Below the pieces are notes generated by a model. It saw nothing but the letters and a program-made list of their open reading frames with translations, was not told where the DNA came from and did no database searches. From assembly GCA_903922735.1 (NCBI GenBank), contig CAIXUZ010000032.1, forward strand, positions 1 through 64,000: a stretch of 64,000 nucleotides of DNA. Reading direction: 5' to 3'. Both the position numbers and the translations under genes were made by a program. This document shows, one piece after another, positions 23,461-32,779 of the stretch (positions are counted from its first letter, which is position 1; each line of letters starts with the position of its first letter). This DNA comes from an uncultured Verrucomicrobia subdivision 3 bacterium (GTDB taxonomy: Bacteria; Verrucomicrobiota; Verrucomicrobiia; Limisphaerales; UBA11358).

Positions 23461-24737
23461 ATTGGCCGCGCGTTCAACTCAAACAGATTACGGCGCTAGG
23501 CCCTCAATATGGAGCTAATGCGTCAGGTGCCACATGGACTGGTTCACGCCCACGTTACATACGCATTACTGACATAGATCAATACGGGCGACTTCTCGAA
23601 CAAGGGGCAGTCGAAGCGGATACTGAGGATGTTGCCGATTATACGCTAGAGGAAGGCGACCTGCTTTTTGCGAGGAGTGGAAATACCGTCGGCAAAACTT
23701 ACCGACACAGTAGAAAGAATGATCCGTCCGTTTTTGCCGGATATTTGATTCGCTTTCGCCTTGATTCACGTCTTGCAGACTCAAGGTTTGTTTTTTTCTA
23801 CACACAATCACCAAGTTACAAAACGTGGGTTTCGAGCAAGAAACGCGTGGCCGGTCAGCCTAATTTGAATGGAAGTGAGTATTCAACACTTACATTTCCG
23901 CTACCAGCGCTGCGCGAACAACAGCGGATTGTGGAGATTCTGGTGCAAGCGGATGCGTTACGGCAAAAGCGCGCCGAGGCTGACGCCTTGGGCGATAGCA
24001 TCTTGCCCGCCCTTTTCCACAAGCTTTTCGGCGACCCGGCCACCAACCCGAAAGGCTGGCCGCGAGTTCGGCTGGGAACAATACTCGCGGACACCAGAAA
24101 CGGACTTTACAAGCACGCGGACTTCTACGGTAGGGGCACACAGATTCTGAAGATGTTTAACATTCTCAATGGCCGACTCAACTTGTCGCGTATTGATCGA
24201 GTCGAACTGGACGCCCAAGAGTTGGCAGCCTATCGCTTGGAGGCTGGGGACATTCTAGTTAATCGGGTCAATACGCCTGAACTGGTTGGCAAATGTGCGG
24301 TTATATCGGCGGAACTTGGGGAAGCAGTCTTCGAGAGCAAAAACATCCGTTTGCGCCTAAACACAAACGTGGCTGAGCCTACTTATGTCGCACATTTCCT
24401 GTCATCGTCTTTCGGCCACGCAACGCTTTGCCAAGGTCTTAAACATGCAATTGGAATGGCGACGATTAACAACTCCGATGTTCGCAATTGTCTGCTTCCG
24501 CTCCCACCGATTAAGAATCAGCTAGAGTGGGCAGCACACGTCGCTTCAGTCCGCGAAGTCGCATCGAATACAGATTCTTCTGGGTCAAATTTGGAACAAC
24601 TCTTTCGAGCGTTGCTCCATCGCGCCTTCACCGGCGAGTTGACAGCTCAGTGGCGCGAGGCGCACATGAAAGAATTGCTTGTCGAGATGGAGCAGCAAGC
24701 CCGCTTGCTCCGTTCAAACCCCAACGGAAGGAACTGA
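23457..24737 (+). CDS. hsdS: type I restriction specificity subunit S
   Basis: DNA-recognition subunit with two target recognition domains. TRD1 (about 1-150) has EEGDLLFARSGNTVGKTYRH and ends with PLPALREQQRIVEIL. The first spacer helix follows (DALRQKRAEADALGDSILPA). TRD2 (about 195-350) has LEAGDILVNRVNTPELVGK and ends LPLPPIKNQLEWAA. A terminal helix (LEQLFRALLHRAFTGELT) closes the protein. TRD1 is less GC-rich than its neighbours, consistent with TRD exchange. The two TRDs should read the two halves of a split target. Confidence 0.94.
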   Translation: MNWPRVQLKQITALGPQYGANASGATWTGSRPRYIRITDIDQYGRLLEQGAVEADTEDVADYTLEEGDLLFARSGNTVGKTYRHSRKNDPSVFAGYLIRFRLDSRLADSRFVFFYTQSPSYKTWVSSKKRVAGQPNLNGSEYSTLTFPLPALREQQRIVEILVQADALRQKRAEADALGDSILPALFHKLFGDPATNPKGWPRVRLGTILADTRNGLYKHADFYGRGTQILKMFNILNGRLNLSRIDRVELDAQELAAYRLEAGDILVNRVNTPELVGKCAVISAELGEAVFESKNIRLRLNTNVAEPTYVAHFLSSSFGHATLCQGLKHAIGMATINNSDVRNCLLPLPPIKNQLEWAAHVASVREVASNTDSSGSNLEQLFRALLHRAFTGELTAQWREAHMKELLVEMEQQARLLRSNPNGRN

Positions 24738-24740
24738 CCT

Positions 24741-26633
24741 ATGCTCACCTCTATCAAACTCGGCAATTTCAAAGCCTTCGGCCCGACGCAGACGATTCCG
24801 ATCAAGCCCATCACCCTTATCTTTGGCCCGAACAGCGCCGGCAAATCCAGCATCATCCACAGCCTCCTCCTCGCCCACCAAGCCGCCGTCGTGGACGGCA
24901 ATTTGGATGTGCGTTGCCCCAAGATCGCAGGTAATTCAGTGGATCTCGGCGGGTTTGAGGATTACGTCCATCGTCACGTCATTACCCAGCCCGTTCGCTG
25001 GCAGGCCGAGTTTGTCACCGGGAAATTACAGGGACGTTTGGCGGAATTTCTAAAACAGAGTTTCAAGACCCTTGAGGTGGCACTGGAGTTCGGGGTTCGC
25101 ACCGTTGAGGCGAAAGAGATGAAACGTCGTCTCAATCCCAAAACGGGCTTGGACGAGCGCATTCCCGTTCCAACTGGTGTTTACGTCCGGGAAGGTAAGC
25201 CTTTTGTAAAACGCTACGAAATCCGGCTGGACGGCAAAACGCTAATTGGCTTGGAAGCCCGTCATCCGGGAGTGTTGGCCATCACGCTATTTGATGTCCG
25301 CAATCCCACCGTCAACCGTAATCTCCGCGCGTCGTTCACAGGCGACAGCGCCGTGCCCGGCCTGGAAAAAGTCACCGACGAAGAATTGGAGCAAGCCGCC
25401 CGCGAGATGCTTGATACAATGTCTGCGCGTGCGGATCAGCTCGTTCCCGAGTGTGTCGGCAAGCGCGGTATGGAACAGATGGAGGCGCATGTCTATCACG
25501 CGCCGGCCGAAGTGCTGTTCTATGGCACTGCCTATACCAATCCGCGCTTGGTGCGTTCAGTCTGTGTTCAATTTCTGGAGCTGGTGAATGGTTTGCTGGA
25601 AGCGTCCTACACGGCGGTCAATGGCGCGTTGGCCAGTATGCATTACCTTGGCCCCCTCCGCACCGTGCCACCGCGCAATTTCAACCATTATGAGGCGCAC
25701 GACCCGAATTGGTTCTCCGGAGGCGCGTATGCGTGGCAGGTTGCCCGCGAAAATCCTGAGGTGCTCAAAAAAGTAAATGAGTGGTTGTCAGGCAAGGGGC
25801 GTCTTACGCCCGGCTACACGCTGGAATTACTCCGCTACTTCGCTCCGCAGTCCTTGCGTGAACCACTGACAGATGCCGCAGATGACCTTACGTTCTGGGT
25901 GCGCCAGCAGGTGCGCCGCGCCACTAAGGATTTGCTCGCTCAATCTTCATTGCCCAAGGAGGAACAGGAAGAATTAATTCGTCAAATGCGGGTCAATCCC
26001 GAAGCTGAGCCGGAATCGCTGAACAATAATCCCGAAGGCCAGGCCTTGCATGGTGAGTGGGAGGAAAAAGAGCCTTCCAAACAGCGAGTCGAGGACCTCC
26101 TTGAACGACTCAATGCCACGGGCGGCGACATAAACTCACTCGCCTTGGTGGACCAGGGCAACCAAACGGTGGTTAGCCACCGCGATGTCGGCACCGGCAT
26201 CAGTCAGGTTTTCCCCGTGCTCGTCTCTGCCTTCGAGGGCAAGGAACGGCTCGTGGTGATTGAGCAACCTGAGATTCACATCCACCCCAAGCTGCAAGCT
26301 GATCTCGGTGATGTTTTCATCGAAGCCGCTCTGGCGGAGAATGGCCCTCGCCACAAGTTCCTAATCGAAACGCATAGCGAGCACCTCATCCTGCGCATTC
26401 TTCGCCGCGTGCGTGAATCCTGCACAGATGATGACTTGGACCTGACGGCCGCAGGTCCGGAAATCGCGGAAAAAACAAGACCGGAAATCTGTCCTGAAGA
26501 CATTTGCGTCCTCTACGTCATCCCAAAAGCGACGGGAGCCGAGGTTATTGAATTGGCAGTTACTAAGGATGGAGATTTTGCCCAACGCTGGCCGGGCGGA
26601 TTCTTCGCCGAACGGTTTGAAGATTTACCCTGA
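24741..26633 (+). CDS. ABC-type AAA ATPase (DUF3696/OLD-like)
   Basis: A 630-residue SMC/ABC-type ATPase of the kind found in defence loci. Walker A is GPNSAGKSS (29-37). The Walker B region is RLVVIEQPEIHIHPKLQ (about 508-524), and the H-loop region is FLIETHSEHLILRIL (about 543). A long insert (about 100-430) separates the two ATPase halves, as in OLD/RloC/DUF3696 proteins. No Toprim nuclease is attached, so an effector is expected in trans; the next gene, 3 bp downstream, is the obvious candidate. It follows hsdS by 3 bp. Confidence 0.87.
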   Translation: MLTSIKLGNFKAFGPTQTIPIKPITLIFGPNSAGKSSIIHSLLLAHQAAVVDGNLDVRCPKIAGNSVDLGGFEDYVHRHVITQPVRWQAEFVTGKLQGRLAEFLKQSFKTLEVALEFGVRTVEAKEMKRRLNPKTGLDERIPVPTGVYVREGKPFVKRYEIRLDGKTLIGLEARHPGVLAITLFDVRNPTVNRNLRASFTGDSAVPGLEKVTDEELEQAAREMLDTMSARADQLVPECVGKRGMEQMEAHVYHAPAEVLFYGTAYTNPRLVRSVCVQFLELVNGLLEASYTAVNGALASMHYLGPLRTVPPRNFNHYEAHDPNWFSGGAYAWQVARENPEVLKKVNEWLSGKGRLTPGYTLELLRYFAPQSLREPLTDAADDLTFWVRQQVRRATKDLLAQSSLPKEEQEELIRQMRVNPEAEPESLNNNPEGQALHGEWEEKEPSKQRVEDLLERLNATGGDINSLALVDQGNQTVVSHRDVGTGISQVFPVLVSAFEGKERLVVIEQPEIHIHPKLQADLGDVFIEAALAENGPRHKFLIETHSEHLILRILRRVRESCTDDDLDLTAAGPEIAEKTRPEICPEDICVLYVIPKATGAEVIELAVTKDGDFAQRWPGGFFAERFEDLP

Positions 26634-26636
26634 CCT

Positions 26637-27542
26637 ATGATTAAAGAATTTGCCATTCAGCCCGAAGTGATGTCTATCTGGGCGCACTTCCGTGAATTGC
26701 GCGCCGATTTCGAAGTCGGCTGCGGACGGTTGATTTGCAAATATCCCAAAAGCTGGACCAAGGAGGTTATTGCCCTTGTGGACCGGAACATTGCCCCAGA
26801 GAAAAACTTTGGTGAAATACGGGCAACCGCAATTAAAAATTACGTCACCGCAGAAAAACACCGTTTTATCCCTGCAAGAGGACGGACTTTTGAGCCGCTC
26901 CCAAAAAAAACGTGGCAACAAAATGCCGAAGACTGCACTTTGCCTGAAGCGTTTGATGGCATTATTGCCCTTGGAAACCCAAGGCAAAAAGCTGCCGTGC
27001 TGATTGCGGGCGAGTTCGACAGGACTGCATCACCGTTTGCAACTCGCAAACAAATCGACGTCGAAAAAACACCTGAAGCGCTAGCGAAGTGTGCGTCCAA
27101 GTTGCTACTTACATGCATTGAATTAATCATCATCGATCCTTTTTTTAATCCGTCGATAAATGGCTTTGATGAGACGTTGCTGGAGATGCTCGACATCGTA
27201 AAGAAGCGCCCGCAACCGGCTTGCACAATTATAATTCACGTTCGCCGGCCAGATGTGTTTATCGAACATGTTCAGAGATCTCATTATGAGAATAAACTTG
27301 GCTCGGATTTGCCTGATGGCTGCACTTTACAGGTCGCTTTTTGGTCTGATGTTCCCGGGGGCATGCATCCCCGATATTTGCTGACCGAGTTAGGAGGCAT
27401 CAAATATGACTGGGGCTTCGACGAGAGAAGAGAAGCCGATCATGTGAACGAAGTCATACTCCTCGAAAATGACCGGGTTGAAGAACTGCGGGCGCGATAT
27501 GCCACCCCAAATGGAAAGTGCCAACTGGTTCAAATAATTTAA
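26637..27542 (+). CDS. ATPase partner protein with PLD-like HxR motif
   Basis: A 301-residue protein of no family I can name firmly. The C-terminal half (residues 155-300) looks like a phospholipase D-type or MIT_C-like fold: LIIIDPFFNPSINGF, TIIIHVRRPDVFIEHV, then MHPRYLLTELGGIKYDWGF, where H-x-R replaces the usual H-x-K. The N-terminal half has FRELRADFEVGC and a region rich in K, T and A. The gene is 3 bp downstream of the ABC ATPase and 5 bp before the GTPase gene, so it is probably the effector or nuclease of the ATPase. Less GC-rich than hsdM. Confidence 0.55.
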   Translation: MIKEFAIQPEVMSIWAHFRELRADFEVGCGRLICKYPKSWTKEVIALVDRNIAPEKNFGEIRATAIKNYVTAEKHRFIPARGRTFEPLPKKTWQQNAEDCTLPEAFDGIIALGNPRQKAAVLIAGEFDRTASPFATRKQIDVEKTPEALAKCASKLLLTCIELIIIDPFFNPSINGFDETLLEMLDIVKKRPQPACTIIIHVRRPDVFIEHVQRSHYENKLGSDLPDGCTLQVAFWSDVPGGMHPRYLLTELGGIKYDWGFDERREADHVNEVILLENDRVEELRARYATPNGKCQLVQII

Positions 27543-27547
27543 AATCT

Positions 27548-30004
27548 ATGAGTGAAACACCCTTACATAAACTGCTCGATTGGTATCGCAAGCACGTAAA
27601 ACCGTTTCTCTTGGCCAATGGCCTCGACAAGGTTGAGGAATTTGACTCGGAAGTGGTGCGGCTCGAAAAAATCAAGAAAACGTTAGATGAGAAAGTGCCC
27701 GTCTGCTTCTTGGGCAATGCCGGCATTGGCAAAAGCACGCTGATCAACGGCGTAGTCTTCGGAAAGGAGATTTATATTCCGTCCGGTGGGGTTGGTCCGC
27801 TCACGGCCCAGGCATTGACGGTCTGTCACGGAAAGGAGGCCTCGTTTGAAGTGCTATACCACGCACCCCAGCGCTTCAATAACGTGCTGAAAGGATTGCA
27901 TTGGAGTTATCAGGCCAAACTCAAGCGGGAAGCCGGGCAAGCTGATATTGCTAACTCTTCTGGCGACCTTATTGAAGGACTCGATGGTGAAGATGGAGCA
28001 ATAGAGTCTGATGATTTGTCTAAACAGGGAGGAGATGAGCAAGAACGGCGGGTGGAGGAATTCCGAAAACAGGCGCTTCTAATGGTGACCGGTCGTCAGG
28101 ATTCCCAAAGGGAATTGCCATACATTATTGATGCGCTTTTTGCTGTTATTGGAAAACCATCGATCTACAACACCATTCAGAGTGAGGAAGACCTTTCTAG
28201 GGTCAATAGGTTGAAGGTTGCTCTTGGGATAGGCAAAACAGGCAAACCACAAAATCATGTCGAGGGCACTACCCCTGAGGCCCGCGCCGAGTTTCTGAGG
28301 CTGCTTCACACCCATGCCACTGGGTTTCTCGCCCCCTTGATTAAGGACCTCACCGTGCGGTGGGACCGAGAATTATTACAAAATGGACTCACCTTGGTTG
28401 ACCTGCCCGGAGTCGGAATCGCTGGCGATGTAAAAGCCAGCATCACGGAAGAATATATCCGCGAACAGGCCAAGGCGGTGGTGTTAGTGGTCTCTTCACG
28501 TGGGGTGCAGCAAGCCGAGGCTGAATTGCTGCGCAGTAGCGGCTTTCTTAATCGGTTGCTTTTTTCGTCCGATGACCCTGCCGCCGACCCAATCTCCCTA
28601 ATGGTCGTCGTCACCAGAATTGACGACATCGCGGAAGAGCATTTTGCCCAAGACCGCACTAAGAAGAAGTTGGAGCATTTCGCCGAGGCATGTGCTCAGG
28701 TTCAGCAGATGATCAAGCAGCAACTTCGGAGCGAGTTGGAGAAAGTATGGCGAAGCGTGGCTGGGTTAAGCGAAGAAAAGAAGGGCGTAATCGATGACAT
28801 CCTGAACAATCTCAAGGTGCATCCGGTATCTGCGCTCCAATATCGCCGTTTTCTGGCGCAGGACCCCGACGATCCGTGGTTCATTCGAGAAACAAGTCAA
28901 AGCAACATGCCTCAACTCATCGAGGCGCTTCGCAACCTTGCCCGCCAGCGGTCTGAGAAACAGCGCGGCCATATGGAAGCAGAGTCAGACCGTTTTTTTC
29001 GCCGTGTGCGGGCGCGACTCCAGGTTATCCGGACCCAATGGGAGAATGAACTGCACGCAGCCGATGATGCCGATGCATTGCGCGCTAGATTGGAGGAGTT
29101 CATTGAAGAAAAAAAATTGCGGGCTCGCTTTAGTAATCGGCAGGGTGCGTATCGCGAGTTCCTGAAGAGCACCTTGCCGACATTGATTTCCCAGAAAGTC
29201 ACCGAGGCCAGTTTAAAGGCACGTGACGAAGTCTATGCTTATATGCAGGATTTACAATTTTACCGTTGGAACACACTCAAAGCGGCGGTGGTGCGCGGAG
29301 GAACCTACGCAGGTTCTCGGCACATTGATCTTCCGAAGGACATCGCTTTGCGCTTCGAAGAGCCTATAGCTGAATCATGGGGTAAAACACTGCTGAAAGA
29401 AATCCGTAGGCGAACCAAGGAATATGCGGAAGATTCTGTATCATTGGTTGAAGAAATCCTTGTTTGGGCAAAACAACAGGGAGCTAAGGTGAAAACAACG
29501 CTATTGGAAGCAGAAATCGAATTGATACGCGACGACGCAAAACAACTCAACACTGTCGGCAAAGAAGCAGTTGATGATCTGCGACAGAAAGTTCAGGCGG
29601 GGTTGATTAAAAAAATCGAACCAAAAATACGTCGCAAGTGCGATGAATTTGTGAAGGAAGGTGAACATATTGGGCCCGGGGTGAAGGATCGCATTTTGCG
29701 GCTCTTTCGTAAGCTTTCAAACGACGCTGTTGACTCAGCAACTGAACCTGCCATTGAGTTGCTCACCGAGAAATTTCGGGAAGTTGAACGGGAGATTCTT
29801 GCGGTTTTCAAAGAGCACAAGGAGCACAACGACCCAATCGAAGCAGCTCTTAATGCAATCGTCGCATCCCACGAGCAACGCATCGAACGGGAAGATCGTA
29901 AGAAAAAGCAGGCTGTGCTCGAAGGTCTCGATGGGATCGTTAATAACTCCCCGTTGTCCTGGGAGGATAAACCGGAACCGGTTGCAGAAACCGCCATTGC
30001 ATGA
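27548..30004 (+). CDS. dynamin-like large GTPase
   Basis: An 818-residue large GTPase with G1 GNAGIGKST (56-64), G3 DLPGVG (285-290) and G4 TRID (356-359). The wide spacing between G1 and G3 is filled by a charged insert (about 105-260). The C-terminal 400 residues are long charged helices (LEEFIEEKKLRARFSNRQG and others) as in dynamin stalks. I see no membrane segment. Bacterial dynamin-like proteins include anti-phage members that act on membranes. The start chosen is the ATG at 27548, after the stop of the preceding gene; the stop overlaps the SNF2 gene by 4 bp. Confidence 0.82.
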   Translation: MSETPLHKLLDWYRKHVKPFLLANGLDKVEEFDSEVVRLEKIKKTLDEKVPVCFLGNAGIGKSTLINGVVFGKEIYIPSGGVGPLTAQALTVCHGKEASFEVLYHAPQRFNNVLKGLHWSYQAKLKREAGQADIANSSGDLIEGLDGEDGAIESDDLSKQGGDEQERRVEEFRKQALLMVTGRQDSQRELPYIIDALFAVIGKPSIYNTIQSEEDLSRVNRLKVALGIGKTGKPQNHVEGTTPEARAEFLRLLHTHATGFLAPLIKDLTVRWDRELLQNGLTLVDLPGVGIAGDVKASITEEYIREQAKAVVLVVSSRGVQQAEAELLRSSGFLNRLLFSSDDPAADPISLMVVVTRIDDIAEEHFAQDRTKKKLEHFAEACAQVQQMIKQQLRSELEKVWRSVAGLSEEKKGVIDDILNNLKVHPVSALQYRRFLAQDPDDPWFIRETSQSNMPQLIEALRNLARQRSEKQRGHMEAESDRFFRRVRARLQVIRTQWENELHAADDADALRARLEEFIEEKKLRARFSNRQGAYREFLKSTLPTLISQKVTEASLKARDEVYAYMQDLQFYRWNTLKAAVVRGGTYAGSRHIDLPKDIALRFEEPIAESWGKTLLKEIRRRTKEYAEDSVSLVEEILVWAKQQGAKVKTTLLEAEIELIRDDAKQLNTVGKEAVDDLRQKVQAGLIKKIEPKIRRKCDEFVKEGEHIGPGVKDRILRLFRKLSNDAVDSATEPAIELLTEKFREVEREILAVFKEHKEHNDPIEAALNAIVASHEQRIEREDRKKKQAVLEGLDGIVNNSPLSWEDKPEPVAETAIA

Positions 30005-32760
30005 GTGAATCGTCTCCCATCGTCGTTCGTGAGAGCAACCCATGCGCGGTGTTGCGCGAGCAGGAGGAATGGGGGATTCGCACCTACGATCTGGCCTACC
30101 CGCCGCGCCGGCTCTGGGCCGACCAGGAAAACCTGCCGCCAGCCGTCGAACCCGGCGTGGACGCCGCTCGCGTCCGGCCGTTGCCGACGCCGGCAAGCCT
30201 CGTCAGCACATTGCCGGAAGGCGATACTTGGTCCGCCCAATCCAAGCGCAGTCTGGCCAGGTTGTTCGCCTATTATTTGATTTGCGAAGATCCCCAGCGT
30301 CGGCTCGACGCCCGCGAAGTCATCACGCTTTCCCATCAGGTCAGTCTCGTCCGCCATGTCCTCGATCAAGATCACCTGCGGCGCGTGATGATTGCCGATG
30401 AAGTCGGTCTGGGCAAAACGGTTGAGGCGGGCCTGCTCATTCAGGAATTGCTCGCCATTAACGCCGGTCTGCGCGTTCTGTATCTCGCACCCGCCCGACT
30501 GGTAAATAATGTCGGCAAGGAATTCGACCGGCTTGGCCTGCATTTTCGCCTCTGGAAAGCGGGCGAGGCCGATGCTCGTTTAACGGATCCGCGCATCGTC
30601 GCTAGCATCCACCGTGCGGTGCATGGCGATAATTTTAAGAAAATCGTCAATACCGGCCCGTGGGATGTCATTGTGGTGGACGAGTGCCATCATCTGTCCG
30701 ACTGGGCGGCCGGCGGCGGTGATCCGGTGCTCAAGTTTCGCCTGGTTCGTGACCTCATCGCGCGGCAGGGGCCTGAATGTCGGTTGCTCTTGATGAGCGG
30801 CACGCCGCATCAGGGCCACATGCACCGGTTTGATAATCTGCTCCGCTTGCTGCGCCGGGATGCCGAGCCTGAGAATGCACTCGCTGGCCGGGTCATCTAT
30901 CGCACCAAGGAGGACGTGCGGGATTGGAACGGCAATCCCTTGTTTCCAAATCGCCAGATCAATGATCCGCTGGTGCTCGACTTGGGCGCGGGTTACAAGG
31001 CTTGGTTGCAGCACATCCACGATTTTTACAAGCCGCCGAAGGACGCCACGGGGCGACATAAGGCGCAGCAACGCGCCGCCGGCTGGCGGTGTGCGCAGGC
31101 TTTGCAATGGGCGGCTTCCAGCCCCGAGGCGGGCCTCGGCTATCTGGTTCGCCAAGCCGTCCGTGCTTCTTGGCAGTTGAATGATGGTGTCCTTGCCGAT
31201 GCCCTAGCGGCGCTGCGTCCCTATCGCGAAGGGCCGGCCACCGAGCCGCTCGATAATCTTCTCGCCCGCATACGGCGTGAGGTTCGCCGGCAAGCAGATG
31301 ACCAGGATATTGAAGACCTTGAAGATGAGGATGAGGCCACCACCGCGTTGAACGCCGAGCAAAAGGAAGCTCTGAATGGTCTCATGGCTGAGGGACTTCA
31401 TGTCCTGAAAGCCTTCGCGAATCGCAAGTGGGATTTCCTAAACGAAAACGTTCTCGCGAAAGCGGATGGCGAGAAAGTCGTCCTCTTTGCCCAGCCGATT
31501 GAAACCGTTGGTGCGTTGGCGCGGTATCTGGAACAGCAGTTAGGACAGAAGCCGGCCATGATCATCGGCGGTCAGACCGATGCCGAGCGCCAGCAGCAGC
31601 AGGATCTATTTTGGCACAAGGATGGTCCGCGATTCCTCGTTTCCTCACGGGCCGGTGGTGAAGGTATCAATCTCCAGGTCGCCCATCGGTTGGTGCATAT
31701 CGATGTGCCGTGGAATCCCATGGAGCTGGAGCAGCGCGTCGGGCGTGTTCATCGCTTCGGATCAAAGCGCACCATCATCGTGGATACCATCGTGGTCAAG
31801 GACAGCCGTGAGGCGGACGCCTACCGCGTCGCCCGGGAAAAACTCCGCCTTGTGGCCTCCACCATTGTCGCCCCTGAACGTTTCGATAGCATTTTTTCGC
31901 GCGTCATGTGCCTCATCTCGCCGGAGGAACTTCAGGATGTTTTGATTGAAGGCAGCGCTGCGCCACTGCGGCCGGACGAGCAGAATAAAATTGCGGACAT
32001 GGTGGAATCAGGTTTTCGCGCCTGGCGCGAATTCCACGATCGCTATGCGGGTCGTCAGCGGGAAATTCGGTCGCAGGACCCCGGTCTCGCCACTTGGGAA
32101 GACCTGCAATTGTTTTTACAGGAAAATGCGGCGGCGGAAAAACAGGAGGGATTCACCGCCAGCCGTTTTCGCCTCGTCGAGGGCGCCGTCACGACTCACG
32201 ACGATCCCGTCGAGGTTCTGCGTCTTCGTGATGGCTTGTCTTACATGCTCGGCGATGGCGATGGCTCGCCGGTGGCCGGGCCAAACGGTGAGAAGGTCAA
32301 CCGGCTCGGCCTCAATCTCCCGGTCGTGTCGGAATTGCTCCGCAAATTTGCTTTGTCGGAATTGCCAACGGGTGCGGCTCATCTGCGCTGGCCGACGGGT
32401 TTCACGGCGGAAGGATTATTTATTGGCAAGCCCCTCGCCGTATTTGCGTTTCTGCGCCAGACGTTCAAACCCGATCAACGCGCTGGCTGGACGGAACATG
32501 GATCGGCGCTCTTTTGCTATGCGGCTGGCGTCGGCGAACCAGCCCGTCCGGTGGAGGGAAAGCAAAAGCAGGCGCTCATGCGCGCGCTGACTGGCGGCGT
32601 TGTCCGGCTCAAGCCGGACGAGGACAACTCGCTAACCGCCTCGCTAAGAGGCACCGAGACTGAGCTTTGTAATACGTTACGGCGTCCCTCGGAATCTGAA
32701 CTCCGCGACGGCATCCGTCACTCCGTCGCCCCCATTTTTGTTGGTTTACTAACACCCTGA
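30001..32760 (+). CDS. SNF2/RapA-type helicase-translocase
   Basis: A 919-residue SF2 translocase. Motif I is DEVGLGKT (133-140), motif Ia YLAPARLV, motif II DECHH (227-231), motif III MSGTPHQGH. The second half has VLFAQPIETVGALARYL, SSRAGGEGINLQ and motif VI QRVGRVHRFG. An acidic linker (DDQDIEDLEDEDEA) separates the two lobes. It resembles the SNF2 proteins of DISARM (DrmD) and RapA, but none of the other DISARM genes is present. The 4-bp overlap with the GTPase gene suggests coupled synthesis. Confidence 0.87.
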   Translation: MSESSPIVVRESNPCAVLREQEEWGIRTYDLAYPPRRLWADQENLPPAVEPGVDAARVRPLPTPASLVSTLPEGDTWSAQSKRSLARLFAYYLICEDPQRRLDAREVITLSHQVSLVRHVLDQDHLRRVMIADEVGLGKTVEAGLLIQELLAINAGLRVLYLAPARLVNNVGKEFDRLGLHFRLWKAGEADARLTDPRIVASIHRAVHGDNFKKIVNTGPWDVIVVDECHHLSDWAAGGGDPVLKFRLVRDLIARQGPECRLLLMSGTPHQGHMHRFDNLLRLLRRDAEPENALAGRVIYRTKEDVRDWNGNPLFPNRQINDPLVLDLGAGYKAWLQHIHDFYKPPKDATGRHKAQQRAAGWRCAQALQWAASSPEAGLGYLVRQAVRASWQLNDGVLADALAALRPYREGPATEPLDNLLARIRREVRRQADDQDIEDLEDEDEATTALNAEQKEALNGLMAEGLHVLKAFANRKWDFLNENVLAKADGEKVVLFAQPIETVGALARYLEQQLGQKPAMIIGGQTDAERQQQQDLFWHKDGPRFLVSSRAGGEGINLQVAHRLVHIDVPWNPMELEQRVGRVHRFGSKRTIIVDTIVVKDSREADAYRVAREKLRLVASTIVAPERFDSIFSRVMCLISPEELQDVLIEGSAAPLRPDEQNKIADMVESGFRAWREFHDRYAGRQREIRSQDPGLATWEDLQLFLQENAAAEKQEGFTASRFRLVEGAVTTHDDPVEVLRLRDGLSYMLGDGDGSPVAGPNGEKVNRLGLNLPVVSELLRKFALSELPTGAAHLRWPTGFTAEGLFIGKPLAVFAFLRQTFKPDQRAGWTEHGSALFCYAAGVGEPARPVEGKQKQALMRALTGGVVRLKPDEDNSLTASLRGTETELCNTLRRPSESELRDGIRHSVAPIFVGLLTP

Positions 32761-32779
32761 AGGTCTATTGGAAAAGAGT

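Noticed and set aside
30001-32760. DISARM system based on the SNF2 helicase
   Set aside because: No drmA, DUF1998 drmB or drmC gene, and no DISARM-type methylase arrangement, is present next to it.
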